Assembly: GCA_007644065.1 (NCBI GenBank)
Contig: VJWN01000010.1
Location: forward strand, 434,001 to 498,000
DNA: 64,000 nt
Source: Margaritispora aquatica
Taxonomy: Eukaryota > Ascomycota > Leotiomycetes > Helotiales > Discinellaceae
Direction: 5' to 3'
Below the pieces are notes generated by a model. The model made no database searches. It was not told where the DNA came from and worked only from the letters and a program-made list of their open reading frames with translations. Position numbers and translations under genes: made by a program. Below, piece by piece: positions 35,871 through 47,390 of this stretch (its first letter is position 1; every line of letters starts with the position of its first letter).

Positions 35871-37066
35871 AGAGTGTTGATTTGATGTTTGATGATTGTT
35901 GAAAGAGTGAGTTTTGGGGAGAAGGGAAATGGCTGAGGTAAGGTAGTATCATACTACTCTACCATATTTGGTAGGAGTACAGGTACTCCTACCCATTTTG
36001 GATACCTTGTTGACCTCCTCCTCACTTGGTGTCTTGTTCAATCTGAGGAAAGAGCTCGGTCCTGGATCGAAGGAAAATAATGAGGCAACGGCGACCAAGC
36101 CACCCTCATCTTGACCTCTCCAAGGCTGGCAGTATCTAGGTATTCATTCATCCCTGCCATACAAGCGGTCAACTTGGAATATATACAGAAGAGACTAATG
36201 ATAAGTCATGATGCAATACTTTCAACGCACTTGCTGCTCCTTGACCCGTTCTTTCCGACAAAATGCAGAGATAATTGTACAAATCGGCCACTTGGCTCCA
36301 GATGACAAAGAAGTGAAGCTGAAGGACGACCAAAAAAACGAAAGTATCTCAATCTCAATGGCCAATCGAACGCGATGAATGCACGTAGCTTGGGCATCAT
36401 GCAGAATATGAGCTTGCTAGCTGAGAGACCAGGCAAGACAAGATTGATGGGGGAACATCTGTATACGAGTCGCATTGTGCGGGGATATGATGATACGCTT
36501 CTTCATAAATTAGATTATTGAACAGCATGTTATGGTTATGAATCTTAACAGCATAGAGATGCCGTCGCTTTGCGGGAGGAAGTTTTGATATTTGATACCT
36601 ATTTTGATATAGAGCCGAGGAAGGCGACGAGAACCTTTTGTTGCACGTCGCATGCTGGATCGTTCAACTCGCGCTGAATAGACGCTTCTGATTGGTTACT
36701 TTTGACCCAGATGAGGTTTTGTTGCACATCGTCACTAGATGGTTCAATTCATGTTGTTGAATGGATGGCGCTTCTGATTGGACATAGCTGCCTGAGGCAT
36801 ACAGAGACGGAGCTACAATGATGCCGATATGCCAATGGAAGTCCAGACTTACTTTGACTTGCCTAAGCCCTACCTTACCTGCCTTACCTCATATTTTCCC
36901 TTCCAAAAGTGGATCTCATCACGTGGAGAGTTCTTCTTACCCCGGACTTCCACTTCCAATTTATCTCCAAACCGGGCGAGTGGTGAGTGAGGGTAGAGTG
37001 TGGGTCAAGCGAGGTCGAGGTTCCCGGCCAGGTGCAGTACAGCTCCGCTCACCCGTCCGTCAGTCT

Positions 37067-37112
37067 TCAGTCGTCAGTCGTCAGTCGTCAGTCGTCAGTC
37101 GTCAGTCGTCAG
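37067..37112. repeat. TCAGTCG heptamer array
   Basis: Six perfect copies of the heptamer TCAGTCG from 37067 to 37108 plus a partial TCAG. A GGAAGT-type array follows at 37126-37168. Confidence 0.95.
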
Positions 37113-37255
37113 GGTCAGGCTGATGGGAAGTGGTAGTGGAAGTGGAAGTGGAAGGGGAAGGGGAAGTGGCCATGGCGTCACCAGAGCTTTGTTCAAAGGA
37201 AGGAATGACCAGAAGGAAGACCAGAAAGACTAGAAAGACCAGAAAGACCACCTCC

Positions 37256-37288
37256 CCTCGTGAACCTCGTGAACCTCGTGAACCTCGG
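37256..37288. repeat. CCTCGTGAA nonamer array
   Basis: Three tandem copies of CCTCGTGAA plus a partial fourth, preceded by imperfect AGAAAGACC repeats at about 37219-37250. Confidence 0.9.
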
Positions 37289-37396
37289 AAATGATTCGGG
37301 TGGTAGGAAATTCAAATCATCAGTTCCATTCAGTTCGGTTCGGTCCAAAGTAATCAGTCCATCTATCAAATATTCTCACAAGGTAAATGAAAGAGG

Positions 37397-37448
37397 ATAT
37401 ATATATATATATATATATTTATCTATCTATCTATCTATCTATATATAT
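37397..37448. repeat. AT dinucleotide and ATCT tetranucleotide microsatellite
   Basis: A run of alternating A and T from 37397 to 37418 is followed directly by six ATCT units and a short AT tail. Confidence 0.95.
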
Positions 37449-37530
37449 TATTATTATAAGACCCTACACTTTTTTCATCCATCACAAGCTCATGTTTGGA
37501 TATTTCTGCCGAGTTTCTTGCCTCTTTACC

Positions 37531-37605
37531 CCACAATCCACAATCCACAATCCACAATCCACACTCCACACTCATCTTCACCCTCATCTTCACCCTCACA
37601 CTCAT
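37531..37605. repeat. CCACAAT heptamer array followed by CATCTTCACCCT repeats
   Basis: Four copies of CCACAAT-type heptamers, CACTC variants, then two copies of CATCTTCACCCT. Confidence 0.85.
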
Positions 37606-37934
37606 ACTCAAACCCGCTTTTTGCATTACAATAGAAACTCTACCTTACTCTACTCTACTATACTACCCGACCGTATTATCTATTTACCTTATTTCACTTC
37701 ACCTAGATATCACTTCGGTATATTCCTTCCACGACTCTGATAAAACATCATCATATATCAATCAAACCGGCTTATTGCCTCTTGGGTCTATGCTACGCAC
37801 ACCAGCTCCTATTTGCTAAGTATTTCCACCTCCTCTATCCACCTCCTCTATCCACATCCATATCCCATATCCTTATCCTCATTCCTGGTACGTCAAAACA
37901 CCACCGTCTCACGTCTCACATTTTGCACATCGCG

Positions 37935-37973
37935 CATTTCCCATTTCCCATTTCCCATTTCCCATTTCCCATC
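37935..37973. repeat. CATTTCC heptamer array
   Basis: Five perfect tandem heptamers CATTTCC and a partial one, in the presumed upstream or leader region of the carnitine acetyltransferase gene. Confidence 0.92.
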
Positions 37974-38517
37974 GCCCATCCTTCCATCGATCCGCACGCC
38001 AAGATCCATTTCGGTCCAGCCTTGCAGCTGTCACAACGACCATCCCTCAACTCTATTCCTATCAACCTAATCCTGACGCTTTCGGTCAAGAGGAAGCGCG
38101 TTTTCCATCCACTTGCCGTATTATCCAAGCTTCGTACCTATCTCAAGCGAGTTGGGTATTGCGACTGTCTTTTTTTCTCACTTTCACATGCTGCTGCTGC
38201 TGTGATACTGACAAAACCCTTCGGTGTTAGTCCTTCCGCTCCATCTTCAGCGAACAGTAAGCAAGAATTACCTATCCTCAACCTCGTTCCAATAACCATA
38301 GATCCCGGTATTTGCCTCGTGCAAAAAGGCTTATCCAACGGAAAATTGTGTTGCACCACGGAGTATTTACACATTCTCAAGCAGGTTTAACTTCAACTAG
38401 ACACACTACCACGGTACGTTCATTGCGCTGGGCCATATGTACTTTTACTTTCTTACCTCATTTCCTCGTATATTGGATCCGGTGTTGCGTCCATCTCATG
38501 CTCGCTCGGCGCGTCTA

Positions 38518-38544
38518 CCCCCCCCCCCCCCCCCCCCCCCCCCC
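38518..38544. repeat. C27 homopolymer
   Basis: Twenty-seven consecutive C residues about 330 bases upstream of the carnitine acetyltransferase start codon. A tract of this length is likely unstable in replication and its true length may differ. Confidence 0.95.
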
Positions 38545-38877
38545 AGCTAGTGTGCGGGTGTGGAGGTACCTGGGGCCATCTGGCCGGTGTCAGAGTTCAC
38601 TGTATGTCTTGTGTGATGCACCTATGAACCTCACATCATGCGGGGCAACCCCCACCATGTGGTCGGGCGTTCATGGCTCAGATATAACCAAGGCACTCCG
38701 GCTTGCTTAGAGACGTAGAAATCGCTCAGCAGTACCCTTTATGAGAGGTTTCTGGATGTTCTGATGCCGTCCTACTACTCGCACGACTGCACATATTTCT
38801 ACCGCACAGCTTTGCGCGGTCTGAATATTTGCACCTTTATCTCTCCGCTCTATTCTTGAGGACCTCTCGCTAACAAA

Positions 38878-41800
38878 ATGCCATCCTCTACAACTTCAGT
38901 CCGCACCTTTAAGGCTCCCAACTCATTAGACGAGTCTCTAGCTGAAGCGGACAAATCGACAATGACACTCGACACCGCCAGGTCTCATGATGGAGCCAAG
39001 AAAGTAGCCGACGAGTTCTCAAAGGGAGAGAAGATTCCCATCTCAAACCATGAACAAAAAGCGAAGCAAGGAATTACCTATGCTGCACAAGACAAGCTTC
39101 CTAAGCTACCGATCCCCGAGTTGGCCTCAAGTGCTGCAAAGTATCTCGCAGCCCTGAAGCCACTCCAGTCATCAAGAGAGCATGCCGAGACTCAACAAGC
39201 AGTCGAAGAGTTTCTTAAAGCTGAAGGACCCGAGCTTCAAGAGAGATTAAAGAAGTATGCTACTGGAAAGACAAGTTACATCGAACAATTTTGTAAGTCT
39301 CTTGACTAGAGATTGGGTACCACATACTGACTTATGCTTTAGGGTACGACTCGTATCTCAACTTTGATAATCCAGTCGTGCTTAACCTCAATCCATTCTT
39401 TCTTCTCGAAGATGATCCGACGCCAGCGAGGAACAATCAAGTGACTCGTGCCGCCTCGCTTGTCGTTTCGGCCTTGTCGTTCGTGCGTGCGGTAAGAAAG
39501 GAAGAGCTTCCACCTGACAACGTCAGAGGTCAGCCACTCTGTATGTACCAGTACTCACGGCTCTTTGGAACTGCTCGTGTACCCACAGAAAATGGTTGTC
39601 ACATTGGACAAGACCCTGAAGCAAAGCATATTGTTGTGCTTTGTCATGGTCAATTCTACTGGTTCGATGTGCTTGATGACAACTCGGACTTGATCATGAC
39701 CGAGAAGGATGTGTCAATCAATCTTCAAACAATTGTCGATGATGCCCAGAAGACTCCCATTCAGGATGCAGCTAAAGGTGCCCTTGGTGTATTGAGTACC
39801 GAGAATCGAAAGATTTGGTCTGGGTTGAGAGATGTCATGACTAGGGATGAAGGATCAAACAATGCAGACTGTCTGGGAATAGTAGACTCTGCCTTGTTCA
39901 TTCTTTGTCTTGACTACACTGAGCCAGCATCAGGAGCGGATCTTTGTCAGAATATGCTGTGTGGAACAAGTCAAGTTGAGAAGGGAGTGCAGATTGGCAC
40001 GTGTACAAACAGATGGTACGACAAACTTCAGATCATTGTCTGCAAGAACGGAAGTGCAGGAATCAATTTTGAGCATACCGGTGTTGACGGCCATACTGTT
40101 CTCCGATTCGCAAGTGACCTCTACACGGACACAATCCTGCGTTTCGCTCGAACTATCAATGGCCAAGCTCCAAGTCTATGGGCATCAACCAGTCCTGACC
40201 CATCAAAGAGAGACCCAGACAGTTTTGGAGATGTGAGCACAACTCCTCATAAGCTTGAGTGGGATATGGTTCCAGAGCTTGGCATTGCCTTACGATTTGC
40301 CGAAACCCGCCTTGCGGACTTGATTCAACAGAACGAATTTGCGACGCTGGACTTTGCAGGCTATGGCAAGAACTTTATGACTTCGATGGGATTCTCACCT
40401 GATGCATTTGTGCAGATGGCATTCCAAGCTGCATACTATGGCTTGTATGGGAGAGTTGAATGTACTTACGAGCCGGCAATGACGAAAGTCTACCTTCACG
40501 GTCGCACTGAAGCCATTCGAACTGTCACTCCTGAAGCAGTGGATTTCATACAGACATTCTGGGCAGAAAATCCTGCACAGCAAAAGGTTGATGCACTGAA
40601 GCGAGCTTGCATGAAGCATACTGCCAACACACGAGAGTGCTCGAAAGCTCAAGGTTGCGATAGGCATCTTTATGCGCTATTCAGCGTTTGGCAGAAAGCT
40701 CTTGACGAAGATGGAGCAGAAGCCGCAAGCTCCAATGGCATGTCAAGCAACGGCTATTCATCTCCCATTGATGGTGGCTCAGAGCGTGATCCCGCCTCAG
40801 TCGTCGGATCACCAACTCAAAAGTCAGTCCTCTCAGATGACAACGACTACATCCGCGCCAACGGCCACAAACGTAACAATTCGTCTCCCAACCGAGGTGT
40901 GCCCAACAGCATGCCTCTCATATTCGCCGATCCCGGCTGGGACAAGTTAAACAATACCATCATATCGACTTCGAACTGCGGGAACCCTTCGCTTCGACAT
41001 TTCGGTTTCGGTCCAACATCTGGCGACGGCTTCGGTATCGGCTACATCATTAAAGACGAAGGAATCAGCATCTGCGCCTCGTCGAAGCACCGACAAACCA
41101 AGCGGTTCGTTGATGCGCTGGAAAGCTATCTCGTGGAGATCAGGCGCATTCTGCGCGCGACACAGCGTCGCACGAGTCCAAAGGCCAGTCGGGCCCGCGA
41201 GACAAGCCAGAACCGACCGAAGGCAGGGAATCGCCTCAAGAGTCGAGGCAGAGTTATCAAGGCTGCGGACCATGCAGTGGGTAAGAAGACACCGGAGACA
41301 GTGGAGGATAGTGCACAGGCGAGTGAGGATGAGGAGGGGCTCGGTGGATGTAAGTTCGACCTTGCTATTGTGCCCAGTACGAGTGTTTTGTTTAAGTCGT
41401 TGAGTTCATCGAGGGTGTTTCGTTTGCGTGGTGTTGGTTCTGTTGGTGCTGCTGTTGCTGTTGATGCTGCTGTTGCTGTTGATGATGTTGATGATGTTGT
41501 TGTTGATGCTGTTGTGCCTGTTGTTGTACCTTCTGAGCCTGTTTTGCATTCGCCTCCACCACCACACCTTTACCCGCCTTCGCCAGAGCATAAACACGAG
41601 GATGAGCATGGGCAAGGACATTTCGAAGTCTCTGGCCATGCTCCTGGCGATGCTCACGTTCCTGACCCTACACCCGTTTTACCCCCTTATGTTATCCAGG
41701 GACAGGAACAACAGCGAGTGCAACAAGAGCGAGAGGTGGAAAGGAAACTTCTTCACAACCAAGTTGGTTCAATGAAAGAAGAAGTTGAGATTGTGGTAGT

Positions 41801-42151
41801 GGAGGAGGATGATGATGAAGTTGGCGAAGTGGACAGTTTGAAACAACAACAACAACAACAGCATCATGAACATCCCCAGCAACATCAACAGCAGCATCAC
41901 CACCCCGAGAAAGAGAAAGAGAAACACAAAGAACTCGTCCCCAAGGTGAAAGCACACAAACCCAAGAACTTCAAACTGAGCATTCTACAGATGGGTTCTT
42001 CGATGCAGGCATGCTTCTCCAGGCTCTGAAGGCCCGCGGCGAGGGACTCGATGGCGCTGACAGCGCGAGTGGTGGCACGAAACCGAGTGAGATGGCGCAG
42101 GTTAATGCTAGGAGGGAGGTCGGGAAGAAGTTGAAGTTGAGTGATTATTAG
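38878..42151 (+). CDS. facC: Carnitine O-acetyltransferase, cytosolic FacC type
   Basis: Three exons (38878-39292, 39343-41349, 41991-42151) give 860 residues. The enzyme transfers acetyl groups between CoA and carnitine, letting acetyl units reach mitochondria during growth on acetate or fatty acids. Family marks are PIPELASSAAKYLAALKPL, WYDSYLNFDNPV, QYSRLFGTARVP, the catalytic His at about residue 383 in FEHTGVDGHTVLRF and TCNRWYDKLQ-like TCTNRWYDKLQ. There is no N-terminal presequence and the C-terminus (KKLKLSDY) is not a peroxisomal signal, which favours the cytosolic FacC/Yat2 type over the Cat2/AcuJ type; the Ser/Asn-rich insert and basic C-terminal extension fit too. The last intron (41350-41990) is 641 nt, far longer than any other in this window, and has no stop in the incoming frame. 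Splicing it gives a tail GGYGFFDAGMLLQALKARGE; reading through gives a different, low-complexity tail ending at 42029. Confidence 0.93.
41350..41990 (+). other. Long, fully open last intron of facC with coding-like triplet repeats
   Basis: Donor GTAAGT and acceptor CTACAG delimit 641 nt. The incoming reading frame runs through it without a stop, encoding Val/Asp-rich, Pro-rich and then Gln/His-rich sequence, largely from GTT/GAT/GCT and CAA/CAT triplet repeats (about 41440-41520 and 41842-41900). The length is not a multiple of three, so retention changes the C-terminus. Confidence 0.6.
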
Positions 42152-42983
42152 GGGTTTTGTGTGGGAGATGGGGGTCGGGAGTGGTGTGAGTGGTGGGAGA
42201 GGACGGAGAGAGGATGAGAGAGGGGAGGGACGGAGGAGAGAGAGGGCGATGGTACGATATGCTAGGTAGCTTTCTTTGTGCTCGTTTGATTGAGAGTGTG
42301 AATTATATACATCATACATCGTTATCCATTCCATTCTTGTCCCTATACACCAGTCTACGCACTCACATACACTCACATACACTCACATACACTCACATAC
42401 ACTCACATACACTCACATACACTCACATACACTCACATACACTCACATACACTCACATACACTCACACACATATATACACAAATCTTATATCACCAGCCA
42501 GCCAGCAAATCAAATCACCCCACCTCAGTAAATCCAGCCCTCCTATCCGCCAACATTAAATCGGTGCTAGATCCACCATCTTACCTAGGTAAGACTACTT
42601 GACTTGAATTGACGTGACTTGACTTGGAATGAAGCATTTTTTTTTTTGTTTTCGCATTATGTTTATTTATTTATGTAGATATATATGTAGGTATGCATGT
42701 AGGTGTGGAGATTACCACCGCCTCGTCGTAAGGTACGTAAGGTAGGTAGGTACAGGTATGAGGACAAAAGACAAAAGACCGCCAAACATAAAACGCCAGA
42801 CTGGGATCAGATCAGATCAGATCAGACTATTCATCCGGATATCCGTCTCCCAGCCATCTAGCCCTCTAAATTTTTTTTTCTTTCCTTGCCGACTCCCTCT
42901 CGGCTCAGGTCGTTCATTCGAATACATAGATAGGTATTATACTCGTTCACTCACTCACTCCCTCCCTCCCGTCCACGTCCCAT
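42152..42983. other. Convergent intergenic region with minisatellite
   Basis: About 0.8 kb between facC and the DHA2 exporter, converging. Besides the ACTCACATAC array it has a GATCA array at 42805-42825 and GTAG/GGTA-type simple sequence at 42675-42760. No gene. Confidence 0.55.
42361..42468. repeat. ACTCACATAC decamer minisatellite
   Basis: Ten perfect tandem copies of the decamer ACTCACATAC occupy 42361-42460, followed by a partial degenerate copy. Confidence 0.97.
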
Positions 42984-44881
42984 CTACGCAGCCCCACCAG
43001 CAGCGATAAACAGCTTCTCCCGCTTCATGCCTGCACTCGCCAGCAGGACCACCGCGCCCGCCGTCACAATCAACAGGTACGTCTTCGCCTGGGCATTCAC
43101 GATAGCCTCCAAGACGAGCTGCTGCACCTCCGCGGGCAAGGACTTGGTGAAATCGCTTCCGGCACCCCCGATGGCGGCCTGCACCTCGGCGAGCGGCAGG
43201 TCGGGCAGGATGGCGGAGATGCTCTTCTGCGCGCCGTTGAGGAAGACCGAGTTGGCGATCGCGGACGAGATGGTCACGCCGGTCACTTGGGCGCAGGTGA
43301 TGAAGCCTACGGCGGAGGAGACCATGTCTGGTGCGACGATGGCTTGCGCGACGGAGAAGGAGGCTTGCGCGAAGAGACCCACGCCGAAACCGATCAGGAT
43401 CGAGTAGCCGTAGACGGTGGCGATCTGGGGGTTGTGTTAGTGGAGGGGGGCCTAGAGATGAGTGAGGAGCGAGACTTACGGATGTGTGCACATCAACCGT
43501 GTACATGAGTGCGCCGCCAGTAAGGACGAATGCACCTCCGATGGTGTACCATGGCATGTAGTACCCGTATGCTGACAAGATGGCACCATTGGTGATGACG
43601 GCGAAAATCATCAAGAAGACCAATGGCAGCAGCCTGACACCAGCCTCGAGCGCGGAGTCGCCACGGGTGAACTGGAAGAAGATGGGAATCATGTAGATGG
43701 GGATGAAGATGGCGGTTCCTCCTGCGGCAGTCATGACGAACAGGATGAGGATGGTGCGGGACTTGAAGAACTCGACGGGGAAGATGCGGCGGGTGGTGGT
43801 GGTGAAGACGGTGTAGACTTGTTGCAGGCCAAGCAGGACGAAGAGCACGCCGGAGCACACGAAGAGGCCGATGATCTTGCCGCTGTTCCAGGGGTAGGTT
43901 ACGCCGCCGAAGGAGATGGCCATGACGCCTGAGATGAAGGCGCCAACGGTCATGATGCCTCCGAGATCTGTGAGGTGTTAGTGTGTGCTTGGTGAGGGGA
44001 GGAAGGGAGATACGTACAGTCCATCTCGCGGGCGCGGTCCTTGAATGACACTCCTGGGCGGGGATCGAATGATGGGAGCATGAAGAAGTAGACTGGTGCG
44101 CAGAGAGCTCCGATGCACAAATTGATGTAGAATGCCCATCTCCATCCAGCTGATGAATCAGTGAAGGCACCGCCAATGATAGGACCTGAGAGTCATTAGT
44201 TTAGTCACAACGAAGAAGCTGGTGCAAATACATACCCAAAACCGTTCCGAGACCCCATGTCAGACCAGTACCTCCAACATACATAGGACGCTCGTGCATC
44301 GTCGTGGTAGCAGCAAGAAGTGTCATGACACCAACATACATTCCCGAACCTCCAACACCACAGATTGCTCGTCCAACGATCAAGGCATCCATAGTAGGAG
44401 CAGCACCACAAAGAGCCGAGCCAACCTCGAAGAGGACCACACAGAGGATATAAGTCCACTTGGCATTGAACTGACCAAACACCTTACCCCAGATCAGATT
44501 TGTCGCTGCAGCACCAATCAAGAAAGAAACAGACAGCCATGACAGCTTGCTCACGGCGTCGAAATGCGTGACGATAACCGGTTGCACATCAGCGACGATG
44601 GTGTTGTCCAAGGCGAACAGGAAGGTCGAGCTGAGAATCGAGAAGACGACCAATCCCCATTTCCAGCCTGAGATATCTCGCGGTGGCTTCTCGACTTCGG
44701 TTTCGGCTTCGCCTTTCTCCTGGTCAATGACGGACTCGAGGCCTGTTACGGAACCACTCTCCGAGACATCATGGACTTTCTTTTCTGTTGGTGCGGCGAG
44801 GAAATCCTTCTTGGATTCGTCTGATGAGACCATACCGTCGTCTTTGTCGACAACGGCGATGTTGTTGTTTTCGGTTGACAT
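42984..44881 (-). CDS. MFS multidrug exporter, DHA2 (14-helix) family
   Basis: Four exons (44881-44236, 44185-44018, 43967-43480, 43424-42984) encode 580 residues. A ~70-residue charged N-terminus precedes about fourteen membrane helices. DHA2 signatures are FLFALDNTIVADVQP in TM1 (motif D1-like LDxTIV), FGQFNAKWTYILCVVLFEVG (loop 2-3 and TM3), GRAICGVGGSGMYVG and GTGLTWGLGTVLGPIIGGAF (antiporter motif C) and GWRWAFYINLCIGAL. Such proteins use the proton gradient to export toxins, drugs or secondary metabolites across the plasma membrane. No biosynthetic cluster surrounds it here, so the substrate is open. The exon joins are phase-consistent, and the second and third exons carry the conserved GWRW and R-E-MD-LGG segments. 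Codon use in the last two exons is GC-rich compared with the flanking intergenic DNA, as in many well-expressed fungal genes. Confidence 0.93.
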
Positions 44882-45570
44882 CTTGGGTTCTGTGCGCGTT
44901 TCCTGTAATCGATTCGTTGTATGAGGCTCCCGATAGATTATATTGATATGTTCTGGGGGCTGAAAAGAAGTGTCGAATAAATCAACAAACAAATTTCAAT
45001 GGCGCTTGCTCACAGGAAAAAAAAAGTGAGCTCAAGAATGAAGCAAGGTCAGGAAGGTTCCAAACTTGGTGAGAATACAAACATACAGAAGAACACCTGA
45101 AGGGGGAAAGCAGGTGAACCATATATAAAAAAAGATTGGGTGAGATTTTGAAGAGATTGATACTGTACCTAGCCATAGGTAAGCGACATCAACAGGGGGT
45201 GAGAATGCAAACGGCACATGAATGGACTAGACGGCCGCAATAATCAGCCCGTCCCCAAGTCCCCCAGAGACTCTTTCATCACTCTTCGGTGATAGTGATG
45301 GAGAATTGGTAATCGCAACCAGATACACACCAGCACTCGTAGTACCCAGGGCTCTGATATCATGCCCCCATGCAATTGCTCAGTCAGCCTCTCTGACACG
45401 CATTGGGGAATTTTTCCATTGCAGGCATTTTGGAGGCTAAGGGCTGAAAAGTAAAGCCAATGGAAAACAAAGGGCCCAACACCGACCGGTAAGTCCGTGG
45501 TGTCCATGTACATCTTCAGATGGGGGGCTCCAGCAACCAGAGAAGAGAGCATGTAGCATGTAGCATGCAG

Positions 45571-45594
45571 CCAGGACAGGACAGGACAGGACAG
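45571..45594. repeat. CAGGA pentamer array
   Basis: Four and a half tandem copies of CAGGA in the exporter upstream region. Confidence 0.85.
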
Positions 45595-46737
45595 GCATAA
45601 CGAAGATCATTGAGGCCCAAAAGAAATGAGTCAGCCCGAAGTCACTTTTGGACTCAGATTGCGCATCTCATTTTCCAGTCTCAAGTCCTCAGTTCACTCG
45701 TTCAATTCGCTCAACTGTCTTTGTTCTCCAACCGAACCCGAAATTCTAGAGCGGCAAAGAGTGAGAATCATGACAATGATAATAACGACCTGCAGCTGCT
45801 GCAGACTGGAGATAGGGCGCGGACTCCGGTACAATACCGATATACCATTCAATGCCATGCCATGCCATGTTGTATAGAGGAATGATGAAGACCTATCAGC
45901 AGCTCTTGTTTGCCAGCTCCCATGCGCTTTTCAGCGATGGAGAGTGGTCAATCTTCGCGAGTAGCGAAAGGAGTAATCAGAAGGGAAAGGCAACACACAC
46001 AAATGATACAACAACACAGCCTTAGCGCATGGTGCATGTCCGCCGCCTAGGGACATAACGTTATGTGCCGATGGTTGGCGCATTTTGTCGTCCTTTCAGC
46101 CTCTGAGCTATTCCTGTGTAGGGCAAACGTGGCGCTTCACAATGGCCCTGGATAAGATTGAAACACGATTTCTCATCCACCCAGACACACAGGCACACCT
46201 CTGCACACGGACATACCCCATGTGGCAGTCCCGGCGTGATGTTGTACCGATATGGAGTACCACCACCTGCAATCGGAGGGATGTTTGGATGTACAGGACG
46301 GCGATACAGGATATAAAAGAATCTGATGGCTGTCCTTCCGCCGTGGACACGGCGGATTTAGTCGTTTAGGGACTCCAAGCGCCGCATCTTCGGTTGAAGA
46401 ACAATCTTGTAACGCGATCATCACATCGCGATCGCTGTGCCCTGCTATGCGACACATATGTTGACTAATCGATTATTTCAAACTATAACCAGACGGCGGA
46501 CGGGAGAATTTCAATGGTAAGTTCCAATTCATCAGCGCAACCCAACCCAGCTGCGTCGATGATCGATTCGTAAAAAGTATATTTTCGCCCGGTTTTCGGA
46601 CATAAGGCAATGTATTATGTCGAGCCGACCGAGTTGTCGTGACATCCAGATGGCATCGCATTGTCATCTGACCGGGCGACAAAAGCAAACTACCCAAAGC
46701 AAAATGGTTTCGAGTGCTGATTCGATGCCGATACCAA

Positions 46738-46764
46738 TGCTGATGCTGATGCTGATGCTGATGT
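46738..46764. repeat. GATGCT hexamer array
   Basis: About four tandem copies of GATGCT in intergenic DNA. Confidence 0.88.
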
Positions 46765-47390
46765 TCTCTTACTGTGGGTACAGTATCCCTTCCATAGAGC
46801 AAGGTTAGGGGACGAAAGGGGCATGTAATAATATAGTCAGCGGCAAAACTATCAGCAGCCAAGTCGCCGTGACCGCTGTCAGAGAGGTAAGTGCTGACTG
46901 AGCCATTGTGACGTTGTATGAAAGAAGATGATAATGAAATAATGAAAGGGAGGAATGGAGGAAGGGATAGAGAAAAGCTGCTGTAGGCTTAATTGTATGT
47001 ATGTATGGGACAGATGAAAATAGTATTCGCCCCTCATTAGGGGGTCTCGGTAAACAAGTACCGTGGATACCTCGGTTGGAAAATAGGCAGGTATCAGAAT
47101 GAGTTTATAAGAGTAAAGTATCTGGGTAGCTATCTTCCACTTGAGTTATATTCAGGTTTCAATATCCAGGTTTCGAAATCTTGTTCAAGGACCATCTTTG
47201 AGGTACATTTCTGTAGATCTTTAATATGATTTGATCTTTCATGTATATATAGAATCGTATGGCCTGTCTGATGTCCAAAGTGCTCAAGATCTTTTGTCTG
47301 CTGCATATTTCTATTCTATTTGATTTCATTAGAAGGAGGTAGGTCAGTTACTATATACTTGGATTATCTCGCAGTCAATAGATATACTAT

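Larger units (their letters stand above)
35649..38877. other. Long divergent region rich in tandem repeats
   Basis: About 3.2 kb between the S8 protease (minus) and the carnitine acetyltransferase gene (plus). The part 37.0-38.6 kb is an island of different simple repeats, listed separately. A plus-strand open frame of 202 codons (37782-38390) crosses this repeat DNA and ends near the gene; it is more likely leader or chance than a gene. No other gene seen. Confidence 0.55.
44882..47390. other. Long intergenic region without a recognised gene
   Basis: About 2.5 kb on the 5' side of the DHA2 exporter. It contains a CAGGA array (45571-45594) after two ATGTAGC copies, and a GATGCT array (46738-46764). 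Several open frames of 80-130 codons on both strands (for example 46473-46862 minus) have no family resemblance or splice continuation. Confidence 0.5.

Noticed and set aside
37782..38390. Plus-strand 202-codon open frame upstream of facC
   Set aside because: It runs across heptamer and simple-repeat DNA, has a low-complexity His/Pro/Ser/Ile composition (HFPFPISHFPFPIAHP) and no family resemblance; leader or chance is more likely.
42984..44881. DHA2 exporter as part of a toxin cluster
   Set aside because: Its neighbours are a housekeeping carnitine acetyltransferase and a DUF3433-type protein; no biosynthetic enzyme is near.
46473..46862. Minus-strand 129-codon open frame in the 44.9-47.4 kb gap
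   Set aside because: It crosses a GATGCT repeat, giving a QHQHQH tract, and has no family resemblance.
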